A DNA stretch of 64,000 bases from Azadirachta indica. Taxonomy: Eukaryota; Streptophyta; Magnoliopsida; Sapindales; Meliaceae. Below the pieces are notes generated by a model. It saw only the letters and a list, made by a program, of their open reading frames with translations, was not told where the DNA came from and ran no database searches. Position numbers and translations under genes: made by a program. Every line of letters starts with the position of its first letter. Position 1 is the first letter of the stretch. Below, one piece after another: positions 12,241 to 23,146 of the stretch. The stretch lies in the NCBI GenBank assembly GCA_022749755.1, contig CM040452.1, positions 10,930,350 to 10,994,349 of the forward strand. The letters are read 5' to 3'.

Positions 12241-12500
12241 GAGAGAATGCCCATTACCCTTATGCTTTTTCAGTCAATACCCCACTATTCCCTTATATTT
12301 TTTTTAGTACCCTATCACTCACTGATTCTTTTTTTTTTTTGATTTTAGCTTTCAGTTCAATTAATTTAGAAAATGGTAAAATCGAAGATATTTGAAATAT
12401 TGAAGGGTAAAATCGAAATTTAAGAGATTGATAGAATATTAAAAAAATATAGAGTTATTGGGTATTAGCTCAAAAAATAATGGGCAATGGACATTCTCTC
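12241..12500. mobile_element. Mutator-type MITE (260 bp) with 9-bp target duplication
   Basis: Terminal inverted repeats GAGAGAATGCCCATTACCC and GAGAGAATGTCCATTGCCC (17 of 19 match) are flanked by a perfect 9-bp duplication TACTTTTTA (12232-12240 and 12501-12509). A 9-bp duplication is the hallmark of Mutator-like elements. The duplicate module at about 38610-38620 has a single uninterrupted TACTTTTTATTAAA, so it preserves the empty site. The insertion therefore came after the duplication. Confidence 0.9.
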
Positions 12501-12509
12501 TACTTTTTA

Positions 12510-13072
12510 TTAAATAATTTTGTTTTAAATATTTGTTTGAGTTTTTCAAAATTGATATTTATTTATCTATTTAACATATGCTCACAATAAATAGCATAGT
12601 GTATATGATTATTATTAATTGTTGATAAAAGTTTAAGGGTAAAATTAGAATTTTGAAGATTGAGTTTGAGGTCCAAGATTAAAACCCCTGAAGCCACAAA
12701 TATGATGTTTCTTATTTTTTAAAATTGAGTTGGATCAGGTTGTATGGTGCACCTTAATAAATACAAATTCCTACACGGACGGGGTTTTTTAATCTGCGTT
12801 AGTATTTGTCAACGTGGTATTAAAAGTTCAGATAATCAAAACAAAACTTGATAATCGTTTGCAATGGTCCCATACAGGATTTGACATTTTCTATATCATT
12901 ATACATTATGGTCGGAATTCTCCATAACGCAAGCACGCACACAAGAATAATGCAAACCACAACATTACGCAACATTTAACAAAATTTCCTTTTTCTTTTT
13001 TTTTTTTTGGCTTCCAGCGCTCGACAAATGAGGAATATAACACTGCAGATAGCAAATAAGACTCCTTCTTGA
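12510..13072. other. 3' flank of CASP copy 1
   Basis: Continues the alignment to the second module (about 38620-39250). It would contain the 3' UTR of the minus-strand CASP gene. A pyrimidine run lies near 12985-13010. No separate gene seen. Confidence 0.6.
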
Positions 13073-13245
13073 TTAATTTCTTCGAAGAGCAAAAGCAGAA
13101 AGCAAAATGAGGAATATGAGTAGAGCTGATGTTACGAAGGATGCCGCAACAGCTTCATTAGTGCCCTGGCAAAAGTCACCGAACTGCTGACAGATAGCAA
13201 GCCAGTTTGCGCTTGGATTCCCAGTGTAAGCCAAATACACGATTG

Positions 13246-13282
<37 letters not shown>

Positions 13283-13886
13283 TATTTTCAGACCCATTAT
13301 CGCCTGAAGCATACACATGCATGAATAAAAGTAATAATAAATAAAACGAAAAGGATAATACTGATGTTAGTGAATAGAATTTGTTTACGGTGTCAAAGAT
13401 GACAAGCAGAAGCCTTAGTCCAGCTGCATATGGCCGAATGATGCATGCTACGGAAAATGGCAAAGACAGGATTAGATAAGCGCTGACAATTCCGTTTGCA
13501 ATAAAAAAAGAACCTGCATCCATACAAGTAAAATCCCATGTCAACATCCGCATATATACTTCCATGCATGCAAAGTTGTGACATATATCATACACGAAGA
13601 CTTCAAAATCATCATATTGAGCTTCGAACTGGAAGAAGTTAGTGAAGAAAGGAAGCGTCTCATCAGCTGCGTCCATGGTGGCAGTGGCACCTATAGCTGC
13701 AGCAGTAGCAAAGAGTCTTAGAATGAAGTCGAGGATGACGATGCCTTTCTTTGATCCTCTTCTTGGATCTGGTGTTGCATTTGTTGTGGCTGCGAAAGTT
13801 GCAGGAGCCTTTCCTTTGCCATTGGTCTTAACCTTTGATTCTGGCATATGGATTACTGTTGAATCGCGGCTGCCACTTGACTCCAT
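13073..13886 (-). pseudogene. CASP (Casparian strip membrane domain protein), copy 1, one-base frameshift in exon 2
   Basis: Three exons can be placed by GT-AG sites and by the duplicate: exon 1 13594-13886, exon 2 13389-13513, exon 3 13073-13303; introns are 13514-13593 (80 nt) and 13304-13388. CASPs are four-transmembrane scaffold proteins that organise the Casparian strip in root endodermis. Family marks seen are the first-loop signature [19 protein letters not shown], the LPFS turn after helix 2, the Asp in helix 3 (VIFDT), the second-loop CQQFGDFCQ and a basic C-terminus (ALRRN). The T-run at the start of exon 2 has seven bases against six in the duplicate. Normal splicing then shifts frame and hits a stop at 13393-13395, losing helices 3-4. 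If intron 1 is retained the frame stays open, predicting about 242 residues with an insertion in the first loop. It could also be an assembly error in a homopolymer. Confidence 0.85.
13246..13279. repeat. GCA/GCT trinucleotide microsatellite in CASP exon 3
   Basis: An uninterrupted GCA repeat encodes a poly-alanine run in helix 3 on the minus strand. It is 15 bp (five Ala) longer than in the duplicate at about 39424-39441. The change keeps the frame. Confidence 0.9.
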
Positions 13887-13987
13887 GAGGAATTTGTTGT
13901 GGGGAGAAGAAGGAGAACTGAGCAGCTGTGTGCTTGTTTGTTTGAAGTTATTTGAGCTGGATGCGTAATGGCTTGATGGGAAGTATG

Positions 13988-13994
13988 TTATATA
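13988..13994 (-). promoter_or_regulatory. TATA box of CASP copy 1
   Basis: The minus strand reads CTATATAAC about 100 bp upstream of the ATG at 13886. It is conserved at the equivalent place before copy 2 (40170-40176). Confidence 0.65.
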
Positions 13995-16168
13995 GGGAAG
14001 GAGAAATGGGATTGGATAATGGGGTTAGTTTCCTTTGCAATTTTCTATTATGGGAATGTTAGGTTATTGCACAGTTTGGTCATGGAAGAGTTTGTTGAAT
14101 GCCAACTTCTTCCACTTTGGAAAACTTCAGGGCAAGAGAAATAATTTAATTTTGCTACTTTGTGTTAGTCAAAGAGCATGGCTCAGTTTGTGCATAAATA
14201 ATTCACGACTACTACATTGATTTCACGATTAATGGACCATGTTTTTAAGTCAACGACGAATCAAATTATGCATGTTTTCTTTGGTCATTCTTCTTCCTTA
14301 AACACAGATGCATATAATCAAACAAATGCTCAATTATAATACATCATCAAGTTTGTCATATGAAACTGTGCTACTATTGCTAAACTCTGAAAATACATTA
14401 GTTAAAATTTTCGATAAATATTTACTTACACAACAACTAATGTTTAGTAGCTATATATTAAATCATTAACTTGATCAATTCGTTCAAATATTATTATTAA
14501 AAAGGAATAAATAATAATAATAATTAATAAAAAACAGTTTTACGAAATTCCATGATTCCATAGAATTGGATTTGCTACTGGCTAGCTTTTGCTTCCATGA
14601 TTCCATAATCATAGAATTGGATTTGCTTGTGGCTTTAGGAGTCACTTTTAATTAGAGAAATTTAGCATTGTTGTCATTTGAGGTTGACGGCTACAATCTC
14701 AACATCTATATATTTGTGACTGAAGGAGAAGATCATCAATTAAAATGCACAATGTAATTAACTATATTTTTATAATCCTAATCCTAATTTTCCAATAATT
14801 TGGATCGCCTTCCTTGGAGTTGACAATTCGCTGTTCCATAGAATATGGCCATTAGAGCAAAGTTCAAACTTCATACATAACATAATGAGACATTATATGA
14901 TAAAGCCCTTATACTATACAATATATTTTCTATAATTATTATCATCGTTCATAGGAGAAAATCTCACTTTTCACAAAACTGTTGAATTAGAACGAGCTCT
15001 ATCCTAACATAATATAATCTATTATGCCTTACATATCAACCATGAGCTGCCTTAACATCAGCTTAGTCTTTTATTGTACAAAAGTTATTTAATGAACAAA
15101 ACAATAAAGAATCAAAGATATTAGTATCCTAGCTCAATTACTTCCCTTGGGTCAAGATCTTGTTCTTGACGTGTGTAAATAAACTCAATTCTGTAAACCA
15201 ATTTCGTTTACATAAGATATTTCAACACAACATGAAACACTACCAAAACCCATCTCAATAAGTGCTTTCAGTACAGCTTCAACAAAATATGCTCGGTCCC
15301 TTTCCCTTTTTACAAGCCGTGCTATCTTTTATTCTATTTATATCATGCTTGGAAAACCCTCAAGGGGTAAAGAATAAAATGTAATGGGTATCAACGTTTG
15401 CAAACCATGGTCTGATCTGGTCTATTGTAAAAAAATTTTCAAAAACTTCTCTTCTAAAACAGAATTTGATTTCACAATTTTGCTTTGCAACACAAATTAT
15501 TGACAGATATCCTATGGCCGCAAACTCCATCCACGCTCTCAAAGAGCTTCAGGTACTCGACTAGCTGCTTCTGTAGTGTCATTTTAGGAAGGATAGCTCT
15601 AGCTGTTTGACATTTGAAAAATATAAAAAATAAATTCCGAATTACCTGGAGAAGAAGCTTCATTACGTTTCTACTCTTCTATAATTTTTTATTAACTTTA
15701 CCTCAGCTAAGTCTGCAGAGAGACTAATATAGACTTTAAATTTACATAATCAATTACCAGAAATAAAAATCCAGCAGATCAATGCAGCCATGATGCCGAC
15801 TGAAACAAAATTATCCCTGCAAATTAAATATTGCTGCTAAGGAGCTGTAATAAATTTCATTTGAGTAACGGAACATACGACAATAAAAGAGGAGACTTGC
15901 AGGGTATGAACATAAGTTTCCAATGGCAACATAGGTAACACTAACTGGGCAGGGGAAAATCAGTAGAAGATGTTAAATGGAAGAAGGGGAGGTAGGAGTC
16001 AAACCAGATGATACAAGTCATTATGTAAGGTAAGGGTGGTATAAGAAACTCTTAAAGCGACTAAGGATCGACATCACTTAAAAATTGCAATAAGTATTTC
16101 ACTTACATCCTCAGAATTTGTAAAAGACCGAACCACTCCTTGCTTCCTCAGAGACTTATGAAACTCTT
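13995..16168. other. CASP upstream flank and module I backbone (no gene seen)
   Basis: Matches 40177-42256 along its length; parts also match module II (25190-26424 and 48850-50088). Uninterrupted by the gypsy insertion that splits the equivalent site at 26425, so about 15497-15515 preserves that empty site. No conserved open frame; the short frames at 15360-15663 lie in this non-coding backbone. Confidence 0.65.
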
Positions 16169-16173
16169 TAAAC

Positions 16174-16339
16174 TGTTGAAGTATAAACTTCATCCAATCC
16201 AACCTTGATCCAATCCAAACTTCATGCAAAACCCAAGTTCTTAGTCCAGTTAAAATTGATCCAAATTGGCCCAATCAAAAGAAGCTTCCAATAGTAGGTT
16301 TGATGAATAATTGAAGTTTGAAGAATAATTAAAGTTAGG
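16174..16339 (+). repeat. 5' LTR of copia copy 1, part 1
   Basis: Aligns to the first ~165 bp of the 3' LTR at 22742, with a short internal duplication near 16195-16210. Similarity breaks at about 16339, where proline-transporter intron sequence begins. Confidence 0.85.
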
Positions 16340-16503
16340 AGTAGTTTCTATCATCTGGAATATGGATAAGGCGATCAATTGATAATTTTTGGGTAATTCT
16401 AGCTTATAGAAAATATTAATTTTGTATAGTTTAGTCATGTATTATTGCTCATATTAGTGCTTATTATATATATATATATATATATTTTCATTAGAAAACT
16501 TAG

Positions 16504-17420
16504 ATTCATGGCTACAAGTTGGGTTTATCTTTCCCACCGGTATCAACAGTGTGCCTCTGTTGGAATATCGCGTGGCTGTCATGGTCACTTTGGGTTCGGT
16601 TGTCGGCATAATTGGTTAGTTGCAATGGTATCAGTCAATACAAATGCTCTCATTGCCAAGTTGCATGAATTTTGTGGCAAGAGGTATATTCGATGTAGAG
16701 ATCTCGTTGGATATGTCTATGGTATGAGGAGAAAGTAACGAATTTGGAATTATTTTTTAAAGAAATTGATTTCACTTAATTTATTGTTTGATGCGTATAT
16801 TTCACATGCTTAAATATTGGCAAGGGGTTTGTAATATGTCAATCTTTTCATGATTAACACTGGATATATTATTTTGTCTGGTCAAGCCCTAAAGTTTAGA
16901 CAAATTGAGGAAATATGCTTTATCTTTAATGCGACATCAATGTGATCCTGACAAAACAATTGTCAATTTTCAGTACCTCTGTTATGTTATTTGTTAAAAA
17001 TTTTGTCTTCTCTGCCTTTCACAAATCTTTATGCATTTAGGGAGAATCATTGAAACTTTTGTAATATTTTCTGTTGATATCAAATGTGCATTTTGCATCT
17101 TCTTAATGAGCATCAAATTATCTTTCTATGAGCTAGTTAGTTCTGTAAGTGTGTCGCCATCTTAAACGTTTGCTAGATGACATGCACAAAGTTCTTGGAT
17201 GGAATAATTTGAAATAATTTGTCTTTGCTTTTCAGGCAGCTATGTTCTTTTTCAGGATGACGATGCTATGAAGCGTCCGCACTTCATTGCCATAGCTGGG
17301 ATTGTCTGTGCTTTACCATAGATACCCCATCTTTTTGCTCTTGGGGTTTGGCTAGGAGTTTCGACATTTTTTTTTTCCATGGTGTACGTTATTGTAGCAT
17401 TTGGCTGCCACTTTGTGATT
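16504..17420 (+). pseudogene. Proline transporter (ProT, AAAP family) fragment with introns
   Basis: Exon A (16504-16721) follows an AG acceptor and reads [16 protein letters not shown], then an in-frame stop, then [20 protein letters not shown] and GYVYG before a GT donor. Exon B (17236-17420) follows TTTTCAG, reads [15 protein letters not shown] after a one-base deletion, then after another shift IPHLFALGVWLGVSTF, and ends at GTAAGT. These are strongly ProT-like blocks from the first third of these 11-helix proton-coupled proline/betaine carriers. The exon that should lie between them is missing. Introns are retained, so capture was from genomic DNA. The frame is broken by stops and shifts. 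The duplicate copy is at 42566-43525. Confidence 0.85.
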
Positions 17421-17599
17421 GTAAGTTGTAATCCTTTGTGTTTGTGCCAAAATATCGTCAAATAATGTTGAACTTCTTGAAGTTAGTCCTATGAACAATA
17501 TAATTTCATCTACTCTTTAATACAGATCTAGTTAGGCTGTCTATAATGTATCTATTTGGTGTTAAGGCTTCTATTGGACTATATATCAGCCATTCGCTC

Positions 17600-17960
17600 T
17601 CAATGATCAATGCTTTATGGTGCTGTTTTATTGCTGGGAAGCTGTTGTTATGACTGCTATTTTACCAATGGTTTTTACTGCTCTTTGCTGCTGGGAAGCT
17701 GTTTTCTGGTGCTTCTTGCTGCTGGAAGCTGTTTTACCTGATGCTTTTACTGCTGTTTGCTGCTGGGAAGTTGTTTTTTGGTGCGTCTTGATGCTGAAAG
17801 CTATTTTACCTGCTGTTTTTACTTCTGCTTGCTGCTGGAACTGCTGTTTTCTGGTGCTTCTTGCTGCTGTTTTCAGCTGCTATGATGCTAAGAGATGAAG
17901 TTTTCTGCTGTCCTTGCTGTTTTGGGCTCGCTTTTTAGCTGCATTGCTATAGTTTTAGCT
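17600..17960 (+). repeat. TGCTG-rich minisatellite
   Basis: Units of about 70-75 bp built on GCTGTTTTACC...GCTGCTGGGAAG and TTGTTTTCTGGTGCTTCTTGC repeat roughly four to five times. A frame stays open by composition (Leu/Cys/Trp-rich), but I take it as non-coding. A related block is at 43690-44165, and looser TGCTG-rich DNA occurs at 29440-30360 and 30770-31070. Confidence 0.7.
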
Positions 17961-18609
17961 GCTAATGTTTGTTGTTTTAGACAAATTGAAGACAACATAG
18001 TATTAGGGAGCAAAAATATTTACCTTTTTGTCTATATTGTATACTTTGAGCTTTAGTATATGACAATATGATTGTTTATATGTATATTGTTTCTTTGATA
18101 CAATACATGAAAGTAAATATGTTTGTATATATAATTTTCATCAATTGATTAATTTGAAGGATAAATTATATATCATAATTGTTTGACATTTATATTTACA
18201 ATTTGATTGATAATATTATGCAAATTAGAAATTACTGGGTAAATATGGATATATTTTCTTCATAACCTTTAGAAAGTTTTATAACAAATGTTAGCACTAA
18301 TAAAATGTTATAATGTTACATTGTTTGACTTCGCAAAACTAATAATAGCATTTTCTTTATGTTATAGTTCACATTTGGTAGCATTTTAGAAATGCTATAT
18401 ATCATATAAAGATAGTATTAATAAAATGCAATGATAAGTAATTACATATCTTTCTTTCAATGCTACTAATTCTTTTTTATAGCATCCAAAAAATGCTACG
18501 AAAAACAAGAACTTTTACTTGCATTGTTAACATAGCATAGGCCAAAATGCTACGAATCACGTATGGTAGCATTTTTCAGATGCTACTATATCTATTCTTT
18601 CTTATAGCG

Positions 18610-18827
18610 TTTTTTGGGTTTATTTTAGTTATTGGTTTATATTGATTTTGTTCAAGTATAAATATCCCCTCCCAACTCTTGTATTAGCAGGTCAAAGTGA
18701 AGAGGTAATGGCATCTAAAGAGTCATCTTCTTTTGTATTAGTGTTCGTGTAAGGTTGTAAGAGTACTTCTATTGTTGCAATATTTTAAAAAATTAATAAA
18801 ATTGTGGTTTAAGTCATATTTTCAACA
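18610..18827 (+). repeat. 5' LTR of copia copy 1, part 2
   Basis: Resumes at TTTTTGGGTTTATTTTAG, matching 3' LTR TTTTTTGAGTTTATTTTAG (about 22930), and runs to ...TTTTCAACA. The next bases do not form a clear tRNA-iMet primer-binding site. Confidence 0.8.
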
Positions 18828-19268
18828 AAGTAATGTTAGAGTTAAGTTTGTAGTGTCAAATATATTAATATAGTATATTAAATTGAAGCTCTTGACAAGG
18901 GGAATATAACATCACCAAAATCGTCCAAATCAGAGTTTAGATGTACCGTCATGAGCTGCCAGAAGTTTGTTGTGCAGGGAGAAGAGTTGAAACAAACGAA
19001 CCAAACCAAGTTAAACCATTCGGACCGAACCGAGTTGAATTGAATAAGTCAAATTGAGTCAACTTTGAACTGATCCATTTGACCCAGATCCAAGCCAATC
19101 GGGTAGAACCATTAAAGAATTGAACTGAGTCCAATCAAATTGTTATTATTAAGTTTAACCATTGACCAAAATTGAAAATTTCTTTTACTAAGTTCTTCCT
19201 AAAGTTTTTTGGCTTTCCAAATCCATTTGTGCAATTGAATTTCGTAAATTTTCACTATATTGAAGGAT

Positions 19269-22200
19269 ATGACAAATGGAGGCTTGACACCATTTCAAGT
19301 TCCAATCCTCAATAAAAACAATTATAATAATTAGTGCATCAAAGTGAAGGCACTTCTTAGAGCACAAGACGTGTGGGAAGTAGTGAAGAAATGTTATAAT
19401 GAGCCTGGAGATGACATTGCCATCATCACTTTGCCTTAAGCACAAAGAGATGCATTAAAGGACTCAAGAAAGAGAAAAAAAGAAAAAGCTCTCTATATCA
19501 TTTATCAATTATTAGATGATAATGCTTTTGAGAAGATAACAAATGCAATCTCTGCCAAGCAGGCATGGGATAAACTTCGAACATCCTACAAAAGTGTTGA
19601 ACAAGTAAAAATGTATGTCTTCAAATCTTAAGAGGAGAATTTGAAGCTTTACATATGAAGGGAGGTGAGTCAATTGTTGATTACTTCTTAAGAGTTGAAG
19701 CTATTTCCAATCAATTGAAAAGAAATGGTGAAAAGATAAGTGAAGCAAGAATAATGGAGAAGATACTATGCTTCGGGGATTCGAAATTCGATTACTTTGT
19801 CACAACAATTAAAGAAACTAAAGATTTGGAAGAAATGACGATTAACCAACTCTAAGGATTGCTGCAAGCTTATAAAGCAAAGATAATGTAGAAATAAGAG
19901 ATCTCCGAACAACTTCTCAAAATAAGAGAAAGGAGAAATTCAAGGCTATGAGAGAAACCAACGTGGTTGTGGTAGAGGCCGAGGTGAAGGACAAAATAGA
20001 GGTCATGGTCATGAACGAGGTTGGAATTACAAGAATAACCATTCCAACAACTACTGCGAGAAAAGATAAAGCTCAATACGTGACCATCAAAGGAGCAATC
20101 CAAATACAAGGTACGATACGTCTAAAATTAGATGTTACAATTATCAAAAGTTTGGCCACTATGCTTCTGAATGTAGGGTCCACAATAACAAAGTTGAAGA
20201 AAAAGTTAATTATGTGGAAAAAAAGAATCAATCAGAAGAAATTGTCATGTTAACATACAAGGGAAATGATGGAGGCCAAGAAAACATATGGTACCTTGAC
20301 ATTGGGGCGAGCAATCACATGTGTGGAAGAAAAACATATTCATGGAGCTAGATGAATAAATAAGTGACAATGTTTCTTTTAGCAATGATTCCAAAATAGC
20401 TGTGCAAGGAAAAGGTAATATCTTTATACGATTGAAAGATGGTAGGCTTCAATTTATTGGAAATGTTTACTATGTGCATGAAAAGCATATTCTGAGTTTA
20501 GGCTAACTTTTAGAAAAAAGAATAGAATATTCATATAAAAGATTATAATCTTTTTATAAAAGATGGTAAAGGCAACTTAATTACTAAAGTAAAAATATCA
20601 AAGAATGAAATGTTTTCTTTAAATATCCAGAATAATGCTGCAAAATATTTAAAAGCTTATTACGAAGATGCATCATGGCTATGCCATCTTCGATTTGGGC
20701 ATCTTAACTTTAGAGGACTAGAGCTATTGTGTAAAAGAAAGATGGTGAGAGGTCTTCCTTGCATCAACCATCTGGACCAATTTTGTGAAGGATCTTTACA
20801 CGGGAAGTAATTTACAATAAATTTTCCAAAGGAGTCTACCTTCAGAGCCAATAAGTTATTGGAGCTCATTCATGCTGATGTATACGGTCTATTCAAGCCA
20901 AGTTCTCTTGGTAATAATAACTATTTTCTTTGTATTGATGATTTTTCAAGAAAGACTCAAGTGTATTTTCTAAAGCAAAAGTCTGAGGTATTTGGAGCAT
21001 TTAAGAAGTTCAAAGATACTGTTCAGAAAGAGAATGGCCGCCAAATTAAATTTATAAGAACTAATCGTGGTAGAGAATTCACTTTTAAGGAGTTCCAAGA
21101 TTTCTATAAAGCAAATGGAATTCCACTCTTTTTAACCATTCGAAGATCCCCTGAATAAAATGATGTTACTGAAAAAAAGAATAGAACCATTCTTAACATG
21201 GTACGAAGCATACTGTAAAGCAGGAGATAGGCATAAGAGTTTTGGACAAAAGCTGTGGCAATTATTGTTTATTTATTCAATCGATCTCTAATAAGAAATA
21301 TGTAGGAAAAAACAATGCAAGAGGCATGGAGTGGAAGAAAGCCTGGTATCTTTGATCTTAGAGGTTTTAGATGTATAGCTCATGTTCTTGTACCGGATAA
21401 GAGAAGAACAAAGCCAGATGATAAAAGCGAGAGTTTTATCTTCATTAGCTATGATTCAAGTTCAAAAGGCTATAAATTGTACAACTTAAACAACAAGAAG
21501 ATCGTGATTAGCTGAGATAAACGTAATATTTGATGAAGAAGGAGAATGGGATTTTTAACTCATATATAGATTATTTCAATTTCCTTACCCATTTTGAAGA
21601 AAATAGGCAAGCTGAACAATAAGGAGAACTTCAACAAGAGCCCCCAACACCACTAACTTTGCCAACAACAGTTGATTTACCGTCATCTTTTCTAAATGAA
21701 AGAAATAAAGAATGTATAAGGAGTCTTCAAGATCTCTACGAGGTAACTAAAAGGTTAGATAACCTCACCCTTTTTTGTTTTTTTGCTAATTATGAACTAG
21801 TTAACTTTGAAGAAGCTGTACAAGATGAAAAATGGAGAAATGCAATGGATGAAGAAATTAAAGCAATTATGAAGAATGACACATGAGAGCTTGCCAAAGG
21901 CTATAGTCAAAGAGCTGACATCTACTATGATGAGGTGTTTGCTCCAATAGCATGCTTGGAAACTATAAGATTAATTATCTCCTCAAAACAAGTGAAGAAT
22001 TCATCAAGTGGATGTGAAATCTGCCTTCTTGAATGGAATTCTCAAAGAAGAAGTCTATATTTAACTACTATCAGGCTATAAAGTTAAAGGGCAATAAGAC
22101 AAGGTGTTGAAATTGAGAAATGCTCTCTATGTATTGATGCAAGTGCCAAAAGCATGGAATAGTCGAATCGAAAAGTATTTCCAAGAAAATGACTTCATCA

Positions 22201-22720
22201 AATGCCCCTACAAGCATGCACTCTATATCAAGATCAAGATAGAGATGTTTTAATTGTATGCTTCTACGTGGATTGACTTAATTTTTATTGAAAGCAATTG
22301 AACCTTGTTTGATGATTTTAAGAAAACAATGACCAAAGAGTTCGAGACAACAGACATTGGGCTCACGGCATATTACCTTGGAGAAAAAGTAAATCCAACT
22401 CTTTTCAAGAGCTTAGTTAGATGTTTACAATATTTGAAATGTAAAAGACCCGATATTCTTTATGCAACTAGACTTGTAAGTTGTTACATAGAAACTCTAA
22501 CAACCATGCATTTCAAGATTACAAATAGGATTCTCCATTATCTAAAAAGTACAAAAATTTTTGGCTTATTCTATTCATCTTTAAGTAAATATAAGCTTGT
22601 TGGATACATTGCATTTCACTTTGTGCAACAAATTTTGGATTAGAACAAATTGTTGATATTTTTAGCAAGCTACTCAAACAAGAAAACTTTGATAAGAATG
22701 AGAAATTCACTTAGTGTGAC
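19269..22720 (+). pseudogene. Copia gag-pol, decayed (copy 1)
   Basis: A copia gag begins near 19269 (GGLTPFQVPILNKNN; the usual Trp after NNY is now a stop). A zinc knuckle near 20130-20170 has lost its second Cys (CYNYQKFGHYASEC), and the protease motif reads DIGAS instead of DTGAS near 20300. The integrase zinc finger and core follow at 20610-21160 (HLRFGHLNF, then IHADVYG, DDFSRKTQVYF, RRSPE). Integrase end and RT start lie at 21315-21886 (GYKLYNLNNKK; FEEAVQDEKWRNAMDEEI). The RT core at 21900-22300 is frameshifted, with the catalytic region reading YVD then a stop. RNase H remnants follow to about 22650. Many stops; not functional. Confidence 0.9.
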
Positions 22721-22741
22721 TAGGTCAAGTTTAAAGGGGGT

Positions 22742-23141
22742 TGTTGAAGTGTAAAGTTGATCCAATCCAAACTTTATGCAAAACCCAAGTTCTTAGTCCA
22801 ATTAAAATTGAATCCAAATTGGCCCAATCAAAAAAAGCTTCCAATGGTAGGTTTGATGAATAATTAAAGTTGGGTTAAGTAGGCTTGATGAATAATTAAA
22901 GTTAGCTTAAGTGGTGCACTTTGTATGGTAAGGATTTTTTGAGTTTATTTTAGTGAGTGGTGTATATTAATTTTGTTTAAGTATATATACCTCATCTCAT
23001 CTCTTGTATTAGCAATTCAAAGTGGAGAAGAAGTAATAGCATTTGAAAAGTCATCTTCTCTTGTATTAGTGTATTGGTGTAAGGTTGTTGTAATATTTGC
23101 AAGAAATTAATAAAATTGTGATTTGAGTCATATTTTCAACA
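22742..23141 (+). repeat. 3' LTR of copia copy 1 (400 bp)
   Basis: TGTTGAAGTG...TTTTCAACA, preceded by the polypurine tract AAAGGGGG and one T, and followed by target duplication TAAAC. It contains a promoter-like TATATATAC near 22983 and a CTTGTATTAG-type transcription end region, as in the other LTR copies. Confidence 0.9.
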
Positions 23142-23146
23142 TAAAC

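Larger units (their letters stand above)
16340..18609 (+). mobile_element. Nested Pack-type element carrying proline-transporter exons (CACTA-like end)
   Basis: This block splits the copia 5' LTR. From left to right it holds intron and exon sequence of a proline transporter (16340 to about 17460), a TGCTG-rich minisatellite (17600-17960), and a tail (17975-18609) rich in TAGCATTTT / ATGCTAC inverted motifs that resemble CACTA subterminal repeats. The tail matches the one ending at 31687, where a clean CACTA-type terminus is present; here the end has decayed to TTTCTTATAGCG. I could not find a matching left terminus, and about 65 bp of LTR is missing at the insertion point, so the left end may have been lost. 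Confidence 0.65.
16174..23141 (+). mobile_element. Ty1/copia retrotransposon, copy 1, with a nested insertion in its 5' LTR
   Basis: Bounded by a perfect 5-bp target duplication TAAAC (16169-16173 and 23142-23146). LTRs start TGTTGAAGT and end TTTTCAACA. Order: 5' LTR part 1 (16174-16339), nested insertion (16340-18609), 5' LTR part 2 (18610-18827), decayed gag-pol (19269-22720), purine-rich AAAGGGGG (22733-22740), 3' LTR (22742-23141). The same insertion with the same TAAAC sits at 42262-46830, so it predates the duplication. Confidence 0.9.

Noticed and set aside
13642..13968. 108-residue plus-strand frame, repeated at 39804-40127
   Set aside because: It is antisense to CASP exon 1 and conserved only because the CASP coding sequence is. 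No independent support.
16445..16738. 97-residue frame starting in an (AT)n tract
   Set aside because: The Met start is in intron sequence. Part of it is a wrong-frame reading of ProT exon A before it slides into the right frame at [10 protein letters not shown]. Annotated as a ProT relic instead.
17252..17461. 69-residue minus-strand frame
   Set aside because: Antisense to ProT exon B, a shadow.
18949..19134. Minus-strand 61-residue frame rich in Phe/Ser/Trp
   Set aside because: Lies in the untranslated leader of the copia element, antisense, with a GAACCAAACC-type simple repeat underlying it.
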